From Haladaptatus caseinilyticus (GTDB lineage Archaea; Halobacteriota; Halobacteria; Halobacteriales; Haladaptataceae), in contig NZ_CP111036.1 in assembly GCF_026248685.1 (NCBI RefSeq), forward strand, positions 2,480,001 through 2,544,000: a stretch of DNA of 64,000 nucleotides, given 5' to 3'. The notes under the pieces were generated by a model, which had not been told where the DNA came from, ran no database searches, and worked only from the letters and a program-made list of their open reading frames with translations. The stretch's first letter is position 1. Each line of letters begins with the position of its first letter. This document shows positions 34,617 through 43,499 of this stretch, piece after piece. The position numbers were made by a program, and so were the translations under genes.

Positions 34617-36008
34617 CTACGGGTTTTCGACCGAATCGGTTCGATTCACGTCTTCGAACGCTTTCAGCACCACCTTGCTCAACGTCGGATGGATGTGAAT
34701 CGTGTCGGTCACGTCGCTGATGGTTCCCGACCCACTCGCCAGCGAGAGCAGGACCTCGTGAATCAGGGTCGAGGCATCCGGACCGATGATGTGACAGCCG
34801 AGGATCGTCCCCTCATCAGGAGCGGCGAGCACCTTCACGAACCCGTCTTGCTCTTTCAGCGCCTTACCCATCACCGTGTCAGCATAGGCGCACCGACCGA
34901 CGACGTATTTACGCCCGTCACCTCGAAGTTCCGCTTCCGTCCTTCCCGTCCCTGCGACTTGTGGCGATGTGAAGACGGCGTGACCCATACTCGAATAATC
35001 GACGGCTTCTCGTTCGCCGTCGAGCGCGTTCGTTTCGATATACTTTGCTTCCCTATCCGCGGCATGTTTGAACTGATAGTTGCCCGCGATGTCGCCCTGT
35101 GCCCAGACGTTTTCCGCACTCGTCTCCAGATATTCGTTCGTCTTCACGAACCCACGATCGTCGACGTCGATTCCAGCCGCCTCGGGGTCGAGCGAGTCGG
35201 TGTTCGGACGTCGTCCTGCCGCGACGAGGAGGGCGTCACCAGTGACCGAAATTTCCCGACCGTCTTTGTCCTCCGCCGTCACCGTGATCTCTTCGCCGTT
35301 TCGCGACACCGTGGTCGCCTCGTGGCCGGTGTAAACCCTGTGGCGGCGGCGGGCGATTTCGGTGAACGTCGCCGCGACTTCGCGGTCTTCGTTCGAGAGA
35401 AGCAAGTCGCTCCGTCCGACGATAGCGACCGACGTACCGAGCGCTTCGTAGAAATACCCCAACTCCGCGGCGATATAGCCGCCGCCGATGATGACCATCC
35501 GTTCGGGTTGGGAATCGAGTCGGAGTGCGTCCGCGCTCGTGAGATAATCCACTGCGTCCAGTCCATCGACCGGTGGAACGACCGGCTGCGCTCCGGCGGC
35601 GACGACGACTTTCCCCCCACTGACACGCTCGCCGCTTCCGACTTCCAACGTTCGCTCGTCGACGAACCGCGCCTCCTCTCGGTAGAGCGTGATGTTGTCG
35701 TGATCTCGGTCGGTTTGCTCCATCCGTTCCGACTTTCCATCGACCGTCTCCGTAACCTCGTGCACGATTCCCTCGAAATCGATTTCGCCGACATCACCCT
35801 CGATTCCGAATTCGTCAGCTCGCGCTATCGTCTCCGCGATATCGGCACGATGAATCAGCGTTTTCGACGGGTTACATCCCCTGTTGACACAGGTCCCCCC
35901 GATGGGGCCCCGCTCGATGAGTGCCACATCCAACCCCCGTTCCGCGGCGGCGAGCGCGACCTTGTTTCCCGTTCCTCCACCGATGACAACGACGTCGAAG
36001 TCCCCCAC
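34617..36008 (-). CDS. Pyridine nucleotide-disulfide oxidoreductase
   Basis: A 463-residue flavoenzyme of the lipoamide dehydrogenase/mycothione reductase/mercuric reductase family. FAD site VVIGGGTGNKVAL near residue 8, redox pair in GGTCVNRGCNPSK near residue 37, NAD(P) site VIIGGGYIAAELG near residue 174, and second FAD site VWAQGDIAG near residue 307. The C-terminal catalytic motif reads HIHPTLSKVV; the Glu that normally pairs with His is Lys here. Haloarchaea reduce bis-gamma-glutamylcystine with an enzyme of this family, so with gshA in the window that is a good candidate, but lipoamide or other disulfides are possible. Confidence 0.85.
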   Translation of the reverse strand: MGDFDVVVIGGGTGNKVALAAAERGLDVALIERGPIGGTCVNRGCNPSKTLIHRADIAETIARADEFGIEGDVGEIDFEGIVHEVTETVDGKSERMEQTDRDHDNITLYREEARFVDERTLEVGSGERVSGGKVVVAAGAQPVVPPVDGLDAVDYLTSADALRLDSQPERMVIIGGGYIAAELGYFYEALGTSVAIVGRSDLLLSNEDREVAATFTEIARRRHRVYTGHEATTVSRNGEEITVTAEDKDGREISVTGDALLVAAGRRPNTDSLDPEAAGIDVDDRGFVKTNEYLETSAENVWAQGDIAGNYQFKHAADREAKYIETNALDGEREAVDYSSMGHAVFTSPQVAGTGRTEAELRGDGRKYVVGRCAYADTVMGKALKEQDGFVKVLAAPDEGTILGCHIIGPDASTLIHEVLLSLASGSGTISDVTDTIHIHPTLSKVVLKAFEDVNRTDSVENP

Positions 36009-36061
36009 GTTCAGTCACCACTGCCGGTACGACAGGAAACGACAAGTAACTCGTGACCGAC

Positions 36062-36520
36062 TCAGAGGAGTTTGTCGCCGCGAACGGCTACTTCGACGGT
36101 CTCGACGGTCTTTCCGTCGAAATCGACCGCCGTGAGGGTCGATTTCCCCACCGGGAAGAAAATCGACTTTTTCGTCTGTCCGCTCTGCACCGTCGCCGTA
36201 TCGAACTCCGTTCCGCTGGAGCTAATCACGGTCAGCCCCCGAACGCCGGATTCCGTTGTCGCAGTCGAGGTAAAGCTGACGCTCGCGACGACGCGTCCGC
36301 TCGCCCACGGTTCGCTGACGGATACTTTTTTGAAGATTTCGGAGTCAGCGAGTCCGGTAACGCTCACCTTCGGGCCGAGTGTCACACACCCGCTCAAACT
36401 GGCGATGCCGAGTCCAGCAGCGCTCCCGAGCAGGGTTCGACGGGAAGTACGAAGTGACCTCGTTCCGCCCGTTCTTCCTCCCTCCGCCCTCCCTTCGTCC
36501 ATCCTCTCTTTCCCTGTCAT
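36062..36520 (-). CDS. Tat-exported lipoprotein
   Basis: A 152-residue protein. SRRTLLGSAAG near residue 30 is a twin-arginine motif and LSGC near residue 43 a lipobox, so it is probably lipid-anchored outside the cell. The mature part (about 108 residues) is one small beta-rich domain with no known motif. Its ATG overlaps the stop of the membrane protein by 4 nt (ATGA), which fixes the start and makes this the third gene of a DUF4177-membrane protein-lipoprotein operon. Confidence 0.8.
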   Translation of the reverse strand: MTGKERMDEGRAEGGRTGGTRSLRTSRRTLLGSAAGLGIASLSGCVTLGPKVSVTGLADSEIFKKVSVSEPWASGRVVASVSFTSTATTESGVRGLTVISSSGTEFDTATVQSGQTKKSIFFPVGKSTLTAVDFDGKTVETVEVAVRGDKLL

Positions 36521-37533
36521 CGTTGTGAGTCCCGCAGGATCAACGGGCCGATTGCCAGCGTTCGTTTTGCGACCGTGGCGATACGAAGGATGTACGAGAC
36601 GAGGAGCATGAACGGAACGAGAGTCACGGTGAACGCCCCGGAAACGACCCAGAGGATGTCCGTGACGCCGAGCGTCGTTCCCGTGAACGTTCCACTTCCG
36701 ACGAAGGCGAGCATCGCTCCCGCAACGAAGAGTGCCGGAATCGCAGCGTAGAGGATCAACTGCGAGAGGTCGATGAGTGCCCACTGGAAGTAGAGCGTCT
36801 TGATGTGCTCTCGTGCCGGGCCGAACATCGATAGCGAGGTTTTCAGCCGTTCGAACTTCCGATGTTGCTCGTCGTCGAGGCTGTCGGAATACTCGTCCCG
36901 CATCCGCTCGACGTGGAAGATCTTCCACGAGTAGTTGAAATCGAGCGCCGCGAACAGAACGTTGAACGTCCCGAACGTCGCCCCGTCGAGTTGGTCCTTG
37001 ACCGTATCCGCGTTTCCGGTGAGGCTGTCGATGAACTCGTCTAGCTCCTCGCATAACTCGTCGATTTCGCTGACAGAGTCACGGAGCTCGTTCGCTCTGG
37101 TCTCCGTCGCGTCGATTATCTTCTTGAGGAACGTCGATGGGTCGGACGGCGTCGTGTGGCCGAGCATTTCCCCGACGAAGTTCCGAAAGTCCATCGCGTC
37201 GCTCATTCGTTGGCGCTGATCCCCGAGTGGTCCGTTCTCCTGCGAGATGACCAGTTGGCTGATCGTGACGACCAGCGTCGTCCCAGTGATGTTCGCCCCG
37301 ATCATTGTCGAGAACATCGTCTCGATAGTGTCCGCCTTCGCGATTTCGGCCTTCAAGGGCGGATAGAGCACCGCTCCAGCGACGATGAACGAGGCGAAAA
37401 AGATGAACGCGATGACGCCCGTTACGACGAGGCGGCGTGCACCGAGCAGTATCCAGAGTTTGATTCGACTCTCACCGGCACGCTCACGCATTGTGTTCGC
37501 AGTGCTTATCTTTCCGTTGTTCCCATCACTCAT
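36517..37533 (-). CDS. Membrane protein with large coiled-coil loop
   Basis: A 338-residue protein. A helix pair near residues 30-105 (VVTGVIAFIFFASFIVAGAVLY contains the first, core FIFFASFIVAGAVL; MIGANITGTTLVVTISQLV the second) is followed by a polar domain of about 150 residues with heptads (ELRDSVSEIDELCEELDEFI contains the core), and two C-terminal helices (residues 255-330). Start at 37533 gives an 8-nt overlap with the DUF4177 gene. No family recognised; topology suggests a sensor or mechanosensitive-like protein. Confidence 0.75.
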   Translation of the reverse strand: MSDGNNGKISTANTMRERAGESRIKLWILLGARRLVVTGVIAFIFFASFIVAGAVLYPPLKAEIAKADTIETMFSTMIGANITGTTLVVTISQLVISQENGPLGDQRQRMSDAMDFRNFVGEMLGHTTPSDPSTFLKKIIDATETRANELRDSVSEIDELCEELDEFIDSLTGNADTVKDQLDGATFGTFNVLFAALDFNYSWKIFHVERMRDEYSDSLDDEQHRKFERLKTSLSMFGPAREHIKTLYFQWALIDLSQLILYAAIPALFVAGAMLAFVGSGTFTGTTLGVTDILWVVSGAFTVTLVPFMLLVSYILRIATVAKRTLAIGPLILRDSQR

Positions 37534-37741
37534 CTTCGTCTTCGTCCTCCCACCAACTCGGCCGTTTGAAAACGAGATACTTCGTTCCGCCACCGACGTA
37601 GTCGATGGTCTCGACGAGTTCCCACCCGTCTTCTCCGAGTTCGTTCAGGTCGTTGACGGGGTCTATCGACTCCTTCTTCGTACTTCCGCGGGGAGGTCTG
37701 ATCGTCTTGTACTCCCACCGGTCCCCGGTTTGCGATTGCAT
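37526..37741 (-). CDS. DUF4177 domain protein
   Basis: A 71-residue protein of the DUF4177 family: WEYKTIRPPRG at the start, LNELGEDGWELVETI in the middle (the conserved LNxLGxxGWELV) and YLVFKRP near the end. The C-terminus is Asp/Glu only. Function unknown; the family is small, soluble and widespread. First gene of the three-gene operon. Confidence 0.88.
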   Translation of the reverse strand: MQSQTGDRWEYKTIRPPRGSTKKESIDPVNDLNELGEDGWELVETIDYVGGGTKYLVFKRPSWWEDEDEDE

Positions 37742-37882
37742 CGTCTCTCAGTTACGCGGTTCGAGCGAACGAGGAAGATTGTTGTGGCCCGGACGGGAAG
37801 CTTCGTTTCGCAAGCGAATTGGAAAATAGATGACTTCTGATGAACAGGTTCGTGGCGCCTGTTTTCGCTCGCGGTGATCGGT

Positions 37883-38791
37883 TCAATCGTCCTGTTGTTT
37901 GCGGACGACCTCGACGCAACTATCGCCTTCGCCGTCGTCGGATACCATCTCGAACACTGCGGATTGGGGGTCTTTCACGATATACCCGAGGAGGCTTCCG
38001 AACCCGTTGTGTTCTGGGTGCAGTCCCAGACCGCTTCCGGCGCCGACAAGTCCGGGCGGTTCCCTGTCGAGCGTTCGCCGCCACCAATCGGTATCGAAGA
38101 AGAGCGCGGAAATCTCCATATGCTTCACGTCGTGCGTAAAGCAATAACCACCGGATTGAAGCAGTGGCCAGAGATGTTCGAGACAGGTTTCGGCGGATTC
38201 CCGGAGTCCCACGTCCAAGAACACGAGAACGCAAGGTTCTTCGAAGGAGGGCATCGACTGGTCGAAGTAACCCTTGTGGAACGTACAGACCGAGATGTCG
38301 CCATACCGTGCGATGTTTTCTTGCACCTCCTCTATCGGGGCGCCCCACGCGTCTTCGTCGTACGTGTGAACTTGCTCCGATTTGACGAGGACGTGTTCCC
38401 GGTCAACCTCGTTCGGTTCCGGCATTCCCTCGAACGAATCGAAGACTTCCAGCGGTCGATTGCAGAGTCCGGCGACGAGCGAGAGGTTCGCGGTACTCCC
38501 GCCTTTGTAACAGCCACATTCGACCAGGCTTCCCTCCTCGCTGCGGGGAATCGTCAGAACCTTCGTGGCGATGACGAGATGTTCCAAGAACGTCGAACCG
38601 GTCTGTATCTTCACGTTGTTTCGTGCCATCTTCGCGGCCAAGACGAGCTTATCGACCAATCCCACACCGTACTCCGAACCCGTTTCGGTCCGAAAATATT
38701 CCGCGAGGACGACCGGCATACTCGCCGCCAACAGCGCGAACCGATACAGTCGAGCGATTGATGCCACCGCGTTCCGTGTGTTGTGTCCCAT
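37883..38791 (-). CDS. TylF/MycF-type macrocin O-methyltransferase family protein
   Basis: A 302-residue SAM-dependent methyltransferase. VECGCYKGGSTANLSLV near residue 90 is the SAM-binding motif, VFDSFEGMPEPN near residue 115 the second motif with the typical SFEGxP, and VFLDVGLRESAETCLEHLWP near residue 188 the metal/catalytic part (core FLDVGL). The N-terminus is hydrophobic and may anchor it. TylF enzymes methylate sugar hydroxyls in antibiotics and cell-surface glycans; with the nearby GNAT protein, glycan decoration is likely here. Confidence 0.88.
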   Translation of the reverse strand: MGHNTRNAVASIARLYRFALLAASMPVVLAEYFRTETGSEYGVGLVDKLVLAAKMARNNVKIQTGSTFLEHLVIATKVLTIPRSEEGSLVECGCYKGGSTANLSLVAGLCNRPLEVFDSFEGMPEPNEVDREHVLVKSEQVHTYDEDAWGAPIEEVQENIARYGDISVCTFHKGYFDQSMPSFEEPCVLVFLDVGLRESAETCLEHLWPLLQSGGYCFTHDVKHMEISALFFDTDWWRRTLDREPPGLVGAGSGLGLHPEHNGFGSLLGYIVKDPQSAVFEMVSDDGEGDSCVEVVRKQQDD

Positions 38792-38856
38792 CTATGGGCT
38801 GCATTTTCCGTCTCGGGCTTTTGTTATGGGCATCCGGAGAGACGAGTAAGGGGTTC

Positions 38857-40008
38857 CTATGCGGTGTCGCGCTCGCCAAATCCGACGTACCAGTTCGACC
38901 GTTGACTTAGCCGTTTGCCACCGACGGACCAACCGTCGCAGTTCAGCGGGAGCGCCACGAGACGACAGTCGAAGTTCGAAAACCACGACAGGGGCGGCGT
39001 CGTGTCGCCGACGAACCCGAACTGAGTCAGCAGTTCGTGTGGGATATTCCCTTTCGCGACCGAAAGAAGGTCCGAGTCGGCGTAATCGTCTATAATGCGC
39101 TCGAAGAGTCGAGAGAGCGCACGGTTTCTCGCCTCGCTTCGAACCAGTGGAACGATATCCGCGAGTTGGGTCACGGTTACCCCATCGGACGTGGTTCGCG
39201 TTCGCACGACGACGCCGGCAACTGGTTCGTCGTTTCGAGTGGCCACGTAGGTAGTTCGCTCCCAGGCAGGACTCGCAAACCGCCATTGGTAGAACGTCTC
39301 GTCGCGGAGGGCGTGAACGGTGCCTGGTGGATTTCCTCGGTACAGGTCGGTTAGAACCGACTCGCGGATGCCGACGTGTCGAGTAATCGAATACGATCCG
39401 GAGCGTTTCGTCCCGGAGCGACGTATCCCGTGGAGACCGCTCGCAAGCGGTCTACTAAGGTCGAGAAGGTTCGAGTGAACTCCCTTCTCGCTAGCGAACA
39501 ACGCCGACGGGTCGTGAATCCGATAATACGTCTCCCGTTCGCCGACGATTTGCCAGCCGAGTTTGAGATATCCGGGCCTCGAACGCTGGTTCGGGAAGTT
39601 AAAAAAGAACGCCGGCTCGCCGTCCTCGTAATAATCGATCGCGTGCCGGGTCATCCGGGTAAACAACCCTTGGCGACGGTGTTCGGGATGGACCATGGTA
39701 TCTGCGGGTTGGAGGGCAAGTGTCGTCTCGGAGCCGACCCGCATTTGGAAGGCGAGAAACGGCCGCGCACCGACGATCTTTCCATCGTTTTCCACGACGA
39801 ACACGGGGACGTGATCGACGTAAGGGTTGTCCACGTATTTCCACCGAAACCATCGTTCGTTTCGGTGTCGCCGGAAGACGGCGTTGTCGAGCGAAAGAAA
39901 TCCCGACAGATCGCTCTCGTCGTACCATCGGACGGTGTACTCGTTTCCGGCAGTTCGATTTAGTACGGACATCGCGTCACGAACACTGGATTCCGTAGTT
40001 TCGTACAT
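38857..40008 (-). CDS. GNAT family N-acetyltransferase
   Basis: A 383-residue two-domain acyltransferase. The N-terminal GNAT core has WFRWKYVDNP near residue 52 and the acetyl-CoA loop HPEHRRQGLFTRM near residue 106; FFNFPNQRSRPGYLKLGW contains the usual (core RSRPGYLKLGW). A second, weaker GNAT-like half follows. The start at 40008 is used because upstream sequence overlaps the next gene's surroundings and is atypical. This architecture is common in polysaccharide loci, where such enzymes acylate sugars. The winged-helix gene at 40044 lies just upstream on the same strand. Confidence 0.82.
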   Translation of the reverse strand: MYETTESSVRDAMSVLNRTAGNEYTVRWYDESDLSGFLSLDNAVFRRHRNERWFRWKYVDNPYVDHVPVFVVENDGKIVGARPFLAFQMRVGSETTLALQPADTMVHPEHRRQGLFTRMTRHAIDYYEDGEPAFFFNFPNQRSRPGYLKLGWQIVGERETYYRIHDPSALFASEKGVHSNLLDLSRPLASGLHGIRRSGTKRSGSYSITRHVGIRESVLTDLYRGNPPGTVHALRDETFYQWRFASPAWERTTYVATRNDEPVAGVVVRTRTTSDGVTVTQLADIVPLVRSEARNRALSRLFERIIDDYADSDLLSVAKGNIPHELLTQFGFVGDTTPPLSWFSNFDCRLVALPLNCDGWSVGGKRLSQRSNWYVGFGERDTA

Positions 40009-40043
40009 AGTTATGTGGTGGAGAAACGCGCCGTTGGACGACG

Positions 40044-40316
40044 TTACTGTATCTGTGAAAATCCACCGTCGATGGAATGGAGTTCGATCTCGGTGGGATC
40101 GCAACAGCGGTACGTGCTCTGTTCGTCTCGGACGAAATCACGCTCTCGTAGCACGCGAAGGGCGCTGTAGAGTTCCAGATACTGCATCCCCAGTACCTCG
40201 TGTAGTTCTTCTATCGTCGCTCCGTTGGCGACATGTAGATAGAGGTATACCAGCTTCGTCCGGGGTGAAGGAAGATTCACGAGAGGGCCGAATCCGGCGT
40301 CGTGTCCGATCATCAA
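40044..40316 (-). CDS. Small winged-helix protein
   Basis: A 90-residue protein: SPRTKLVYLYLHVANGATIEELHEVLGMQ carries the helix-turn-helix (core ATIEELHEVL), LYSALRVLRERDFVRDE the recognition helix and wing. ArsR/MarR-like size. It precedes the GNAT gene by 35 nt and may be co-transcribed; a regulator of the glycan genes is plausible. Confidence 0.75.
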   Translation of the reverse strand: MMIGHDAGFGPLVNLPSPRTKLVYLYLHVANGATIEELHEVLGMQYLELYSALRVLRERDFVRDEQSTYRCCDPTEIELHSIDGGFSQIQ

Positions 40317-40464
40317 TTGGCGTATCCTCCCGCACCGTTCCTTGTTATACGTTGCCTGAATACCGGGGATAGCAGTACTTATTCCGCACTTTCGAATCGT
40401 TCCGGAGTTACAACGAGTAGCAACGGACCAAAACAGTGGGAACGCGATTTTCGGTCGTTCGGTG

Positions 40465-41340
40465 CTACAGTCCCAGGAACTCCTCCGCGTTCTCCCAAAG
40501 GATCTTTCGCTGAACCTCGTCCGAGAAATCGAGGTCTTCGAACTGGTTCAGCCATTTCTTCGGTCGAATCATCGGATAGTCGGTACCGAACATCACCTTG
40601 TCTTGGAGGAGCGTCTTCGCGTAATGAAGCACCTGGTTGTCGATGTATTTCGGTAACCAGCCCGAAAGATCCATGTAAACGTTTCCTTTCTGCTGGCAGA
40701 TGGCCAGTTGTTCCTGTTCCCACGGGAAGGCAGGATGAGCGAGAAGGATCTGCAGGTCGGGATGTTCGGCGGCAACGTCGTCGATGAGCATCGGATTTCC
40801 GTACTTGATTTTCAGACCGCGTCCGCCGGGCGCGCCAGCACCGAGTGTCGAGTTACCGCCGTGGAAAACGACGGGAACGCCGAGGTCCTCGATGGTGGAA
40901 AAGAGTTCGGCGTGTTCGGGGTCGCTCGGGTCGAATCCCTGTGCGATCTGTTGGAATTTGAACCCGGAGAGGTCGAGGTCGTTGACGACTCGCTCTGCTT
41001 CTTCGACGCAGTCGTCTTTCAGTGGGTCAACACTGCCGAATCCGATGAAAAAGTCGTCGTACTCGTCGCGGATTTCGGCGACGTAGTCGTTCGGAACCGG
41101 TGGGTTACCAGTGTTGGTTTCGGCGTCCCAGCCGAGCAAAATCGTTCTCCCGATTCCGGCCTCGCGGTACTCCTCGACGAACGAATCGTACGTGTCCGTT
41201 TCCATCTTCGCGCCGAACTTGCTCGCGGCATCTTCCATCATCTGCCCGCCCGCGTCCTCCAGAAACTCCTTCGTCGGCTGGTGAGCATGGGTGTCGATGA
41301 TTCGTGGCTCGTCCTCATCGGCGAGGATGTCGATTGGCAT
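40465..41340 (-). CDS. Amidohydrolase-2 family TIM-barrel hydrolase
   Basis: A 291-residue metal-dependent hydrolase/decarboxylase. Ligands: HxH in IDTHAHQP near residue 16, a His in VVFHGG near residue 137, a His in LLAHPAFPW near residue 196, and the late Asp in MFGTDYPM near residue 252, the pattern of ACMSD/gamma-resorcylate decarboxylase-type proteins. The start at 41340 has a TTTTTAAT element about 27 nt upstream, supporting a leaderless mRNA. Substrate unknown; family members often act on carboxylated aromatic-ring products. Confidence 0.88.
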   Translation of the reverse strand: MPIDILADEDEPRIIDTHAHQPTKEFLEDAGGQMMEDAASKFGAKMETDTYDSFVEEYREAGIGRTILLGWDAETNTGNPPVPNDYVAEIRDEYDDFFIGFGSVDPLKDDCVEEAERVVNDLDLSGFKFQQIAQGFDPSDPEHAELFSTIEDLGVPVVFHGGNSTLGAGAPGGRGLKIKYGNPMLIDDVAAEHPDLQILLAHPAFPWEQEQLAICQQKGNVYMDLSGWLPKYIDNQVLHYAKTLLQDKVMFGTDYPMIRPKKWLNQFEDLDFSDEVQRKILWENAEEFLGL

Positions 41341-41450
41341 ACGTGACCGTTCTCGCATCGACATTAAAAAGATAGGCGACCCGGCTTCGCACCGATCATA
41401 AAAACCACCATCGTGAAAATTAATTTTGGTAAATTATATATGAACTTATT

Positions 41451-41458
41451 TTATAAAT
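41451..41458 (+). promoter_or_regulatory. TATA box of large beta-helix gene
   Basis: TTATAAAT lies 23-30 nt before the ATG at 41481 and is followed by AAAATGG. It supports that start over one 12 nt upstream. Confidence 0.5.
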
Positions 41459-41480
41459 AAAATGGTGCATGGTAGATACT

Positions 41481-43475
41481 ATGCCCGAGACCACTGAAAA
41501 CCCGACTCCCGACCCACCTACGTTCGACCGGCGGTCCTATCTAAAACTGGCGAGTTGCTCACTCATGGGCGGTACAACACTCGGCACCGCCACGTCCACG
41601 GCGTCAAGTGCGCAAAGCGGGACCGGTGACGATACGACGACACAAGCCGTGGGCTCCGACGATTTCCAGTTCGACACCGTGTACAACGTCGTCGACGACC
41701 TCGGAATGGACCCGACCGGGGAGGAACCCATCGACGGAATTCTGGACGAAAACATCCGGAGCAATACCAAACTGGAGTTTCCACAGGGGGAGTTTCGGGT
41801 CACCGACTTCACCTTCGATTTCGGCAACGGACTCCACGATTTCGGGATGGTTGGCGTCGAACCCGGGGCGACGATAGTTCTCGATACTACCGACGACGTG
41901 ACACCGAGTTCGGGTGCGGCGTGGCTATCCCTCGGCGGAAAGGATTCGTACAACCTCCTTTATGAAGGTCTGAGACACGATGTCGGCGGCGCGTCGGAAG
42001 CGCCGAGGATGCAACTCATCGTCGACGACGGTCTACTCGTCCGAGACGTCCTTCATCGCGGAACTCACGACGGGTCACAAGGGCCGTTTCTCTTCGGGGT
42101 TCGAACGTCATCCGGAAGCGGCCTGATAAAGGATCTCCACGCACCCGACGGTGCACCCGACGGGAGCGGTGCGGTCGGAACGTTCGTCGAGATGAACACG
42201 ACCGGCGAACTGGAGTTCCGGAACTGTCAACTCGAGGGGTTCCCGAACAACGGACTATACCAGTCGAAACGGAGCACCGGACCCGTCCGCGTTATCGGCG
42301 GGCAGTACCGGAACAACAACATCTCGAACGTCCGTCTCGTCGGCGCGGGAAGCGAGGTTCGGGGATGTTGCGTGACCGTGGATACACCCCACTCCGATGA
42401 TTCGTTTCCCACGAACATGCGCGGAATCTGGCTGTTCGCGCACGACGCCATCGTCAGGAATTGCGATGTGAGTCTCACCGCGGAGACGGTCAGCGACGGT
42501 GCCATCGTCGTCGCCGGAAGCGGGACGACGCAGATACGTGACACACACATCGAAATCGATACCGACGACACCGCGGCGATGTACGCGGTTTCTCCGGATG
42601 CCACACCAGCGCCGATTCGATGTATAAACGTGCAAGTGACGGGGGACGCCGCACATACGTCCGGTGGCTATCCCGGAAGCGCCGCACTTCGTGCCTACGG
42701 CCGCCCGGACTCCGTGTTCAAATCCTGCTGCATCGAACAAACCGGAACGGGCCGTGATGGAGTCTTGTTACAGTACTGTGACGGGAGCCGCATCGTAGAT
42801 AGCACGTTCGACGTGACCGACGACCGCGTCGTCCTCGACAACTCCAGCAACGTCATCCGTCGGCGAAACAAATCGGGAACGTCCTGTCAACCGCCGTCCT
42901 GTTCGTACTCCCCCACGACGCTGGTCGATGGGTTCGAGAATGGCACGCTCGCGGAGTACACGTTCGACCGCAGTGAGTCGGGTGCACGCGTGGTTTCGTC
43001 GCCGACCGAACGGGGAACGAACGCCCTCGAAATCGGTGACACGAGCACGGAACTAATCAGCACCACGGGGCTGCCGACGTACCCGGAAGCAGGTGACTCG
43101 TTCAACTACTGGATCCGTGGCGACGGCGCGGCGGACAGCAACCTCTCGTACGGCGTGCAGGGGCACGATGACCGCTACTTCGTCCGCGTCGACATCGCCA
43201 ACGACGACCTCATCCTGTTCAGATATGAGGACGAAACCGCACACCGACTCGACTCGGACTCGACTGGATACGGCCTTTCTCAAGGGTCGTGGTACGAACT
43301 CGTCGTTGATTGGAGCACGGACGGCAACCACATGGTGACACTCCGTGACGTCGACGGGGTTCGCATCGCTCGCGTTTCGGCGACCGATTCGACGTGGACG
43401 GACGGCGGCGTTGGCTACGATGCATACCTCGGGTGCGGTGAGCGCATCTACGTAGACAGCGTCGGAATCAGGTGA
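41481..43475 (+). CDS. Tat-exported beta-helix protein with C-terminal jelly-roll domain
   Basis: A 664-residue secreted protein. DRRSYLKLASC near residue 17 is a twin-arginine signal. Residues 65-470 are a right-handed beta-helix (FRVTDFTFDFGNGL, NNGLYQSKRS, GGQYRNNNISNVRLVG, CCVTVDTP, NCDVSLTAETV, and so on) with many paired Cys (GCCV, SCCIEQ), and residues 490-664 a LamG/concanavalin-like jelly roll (LVDGFENG, YWIRGDGAAD, LRDVDGVRIARV, ending CGERIYVDSVGIR). The helix part resembles the protein at 2502. The jelly roll suggests carbohydrate binding, so a surface or secreted glycan-acting protein is likely. Confidence 0.85.
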   Translation: MPETTENPTPDPPTFDRRSYLKLASCSLMGGTTLGTATSTASSAQSGTGDDTTTQAVGSDDFQFDTVYNVVDDLGMDPTGEEPIDGILDENIRSNTKLEFPQGEFRVTDFTFDFGNGLHDFGMVGVEPGATIVLDTTDDVTPSSGAAWLSLGGKDSYNLLYEGLRHDVGGASEAPRMQLIVDDGLLVRDVLHRGTHDGSQGPFLFGVRTSSGSGLIKDLHAPDGAPDGSGAVGTFVEMNTTGELEFRNCQLEGFPNNGLYQSKRSTGPVRVIGGQYRNNNISNVRLVGAGSEVRGCCVTVDTPHSDDSFPTNMRGIWLFAHDAIVRNCDVSLTAETVSDGAIVVAGSGTTQIRDTHIEIDTDDTAAMYAVSPDATPAPIRCINVQVTGDAAHTSGGYPGSAALRAYGRPDSVFKSCCIEQTGTGRDGVLLQYCDGSRIVDSTFDVTDDRVVLDNSSNVIRRRNKSGTSCQPPSCSYSPTTLVDGFENGTLAEYTFDRSESGARVVSSPTERGTNALEIGDTSTELISTTGLPTYPEAGDSFNYWIRGDGAADSNLSYGVQGHDDRYFVRVDIANDDLILFRYEDETAHRLDSDSTGYGLSQGSWYELVVDWSTDGNHMVTLRDVDGVRIARVSATDSTWTDGGVGYDAYLGCGERIYVDSVGIR

Positions 43476-43499
43476 TCGCAGAAAGGGGACGGATCGACG

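Noticed and set aside
36062-37054. A 330-codon open frame across the lipoprotein and the membrane protein gene
   Set aside because: Its first half is a shadow of the membrane protein gene and is Arg-rich; the ATGA junction at 36520 gives the true start of the lipoprotein.
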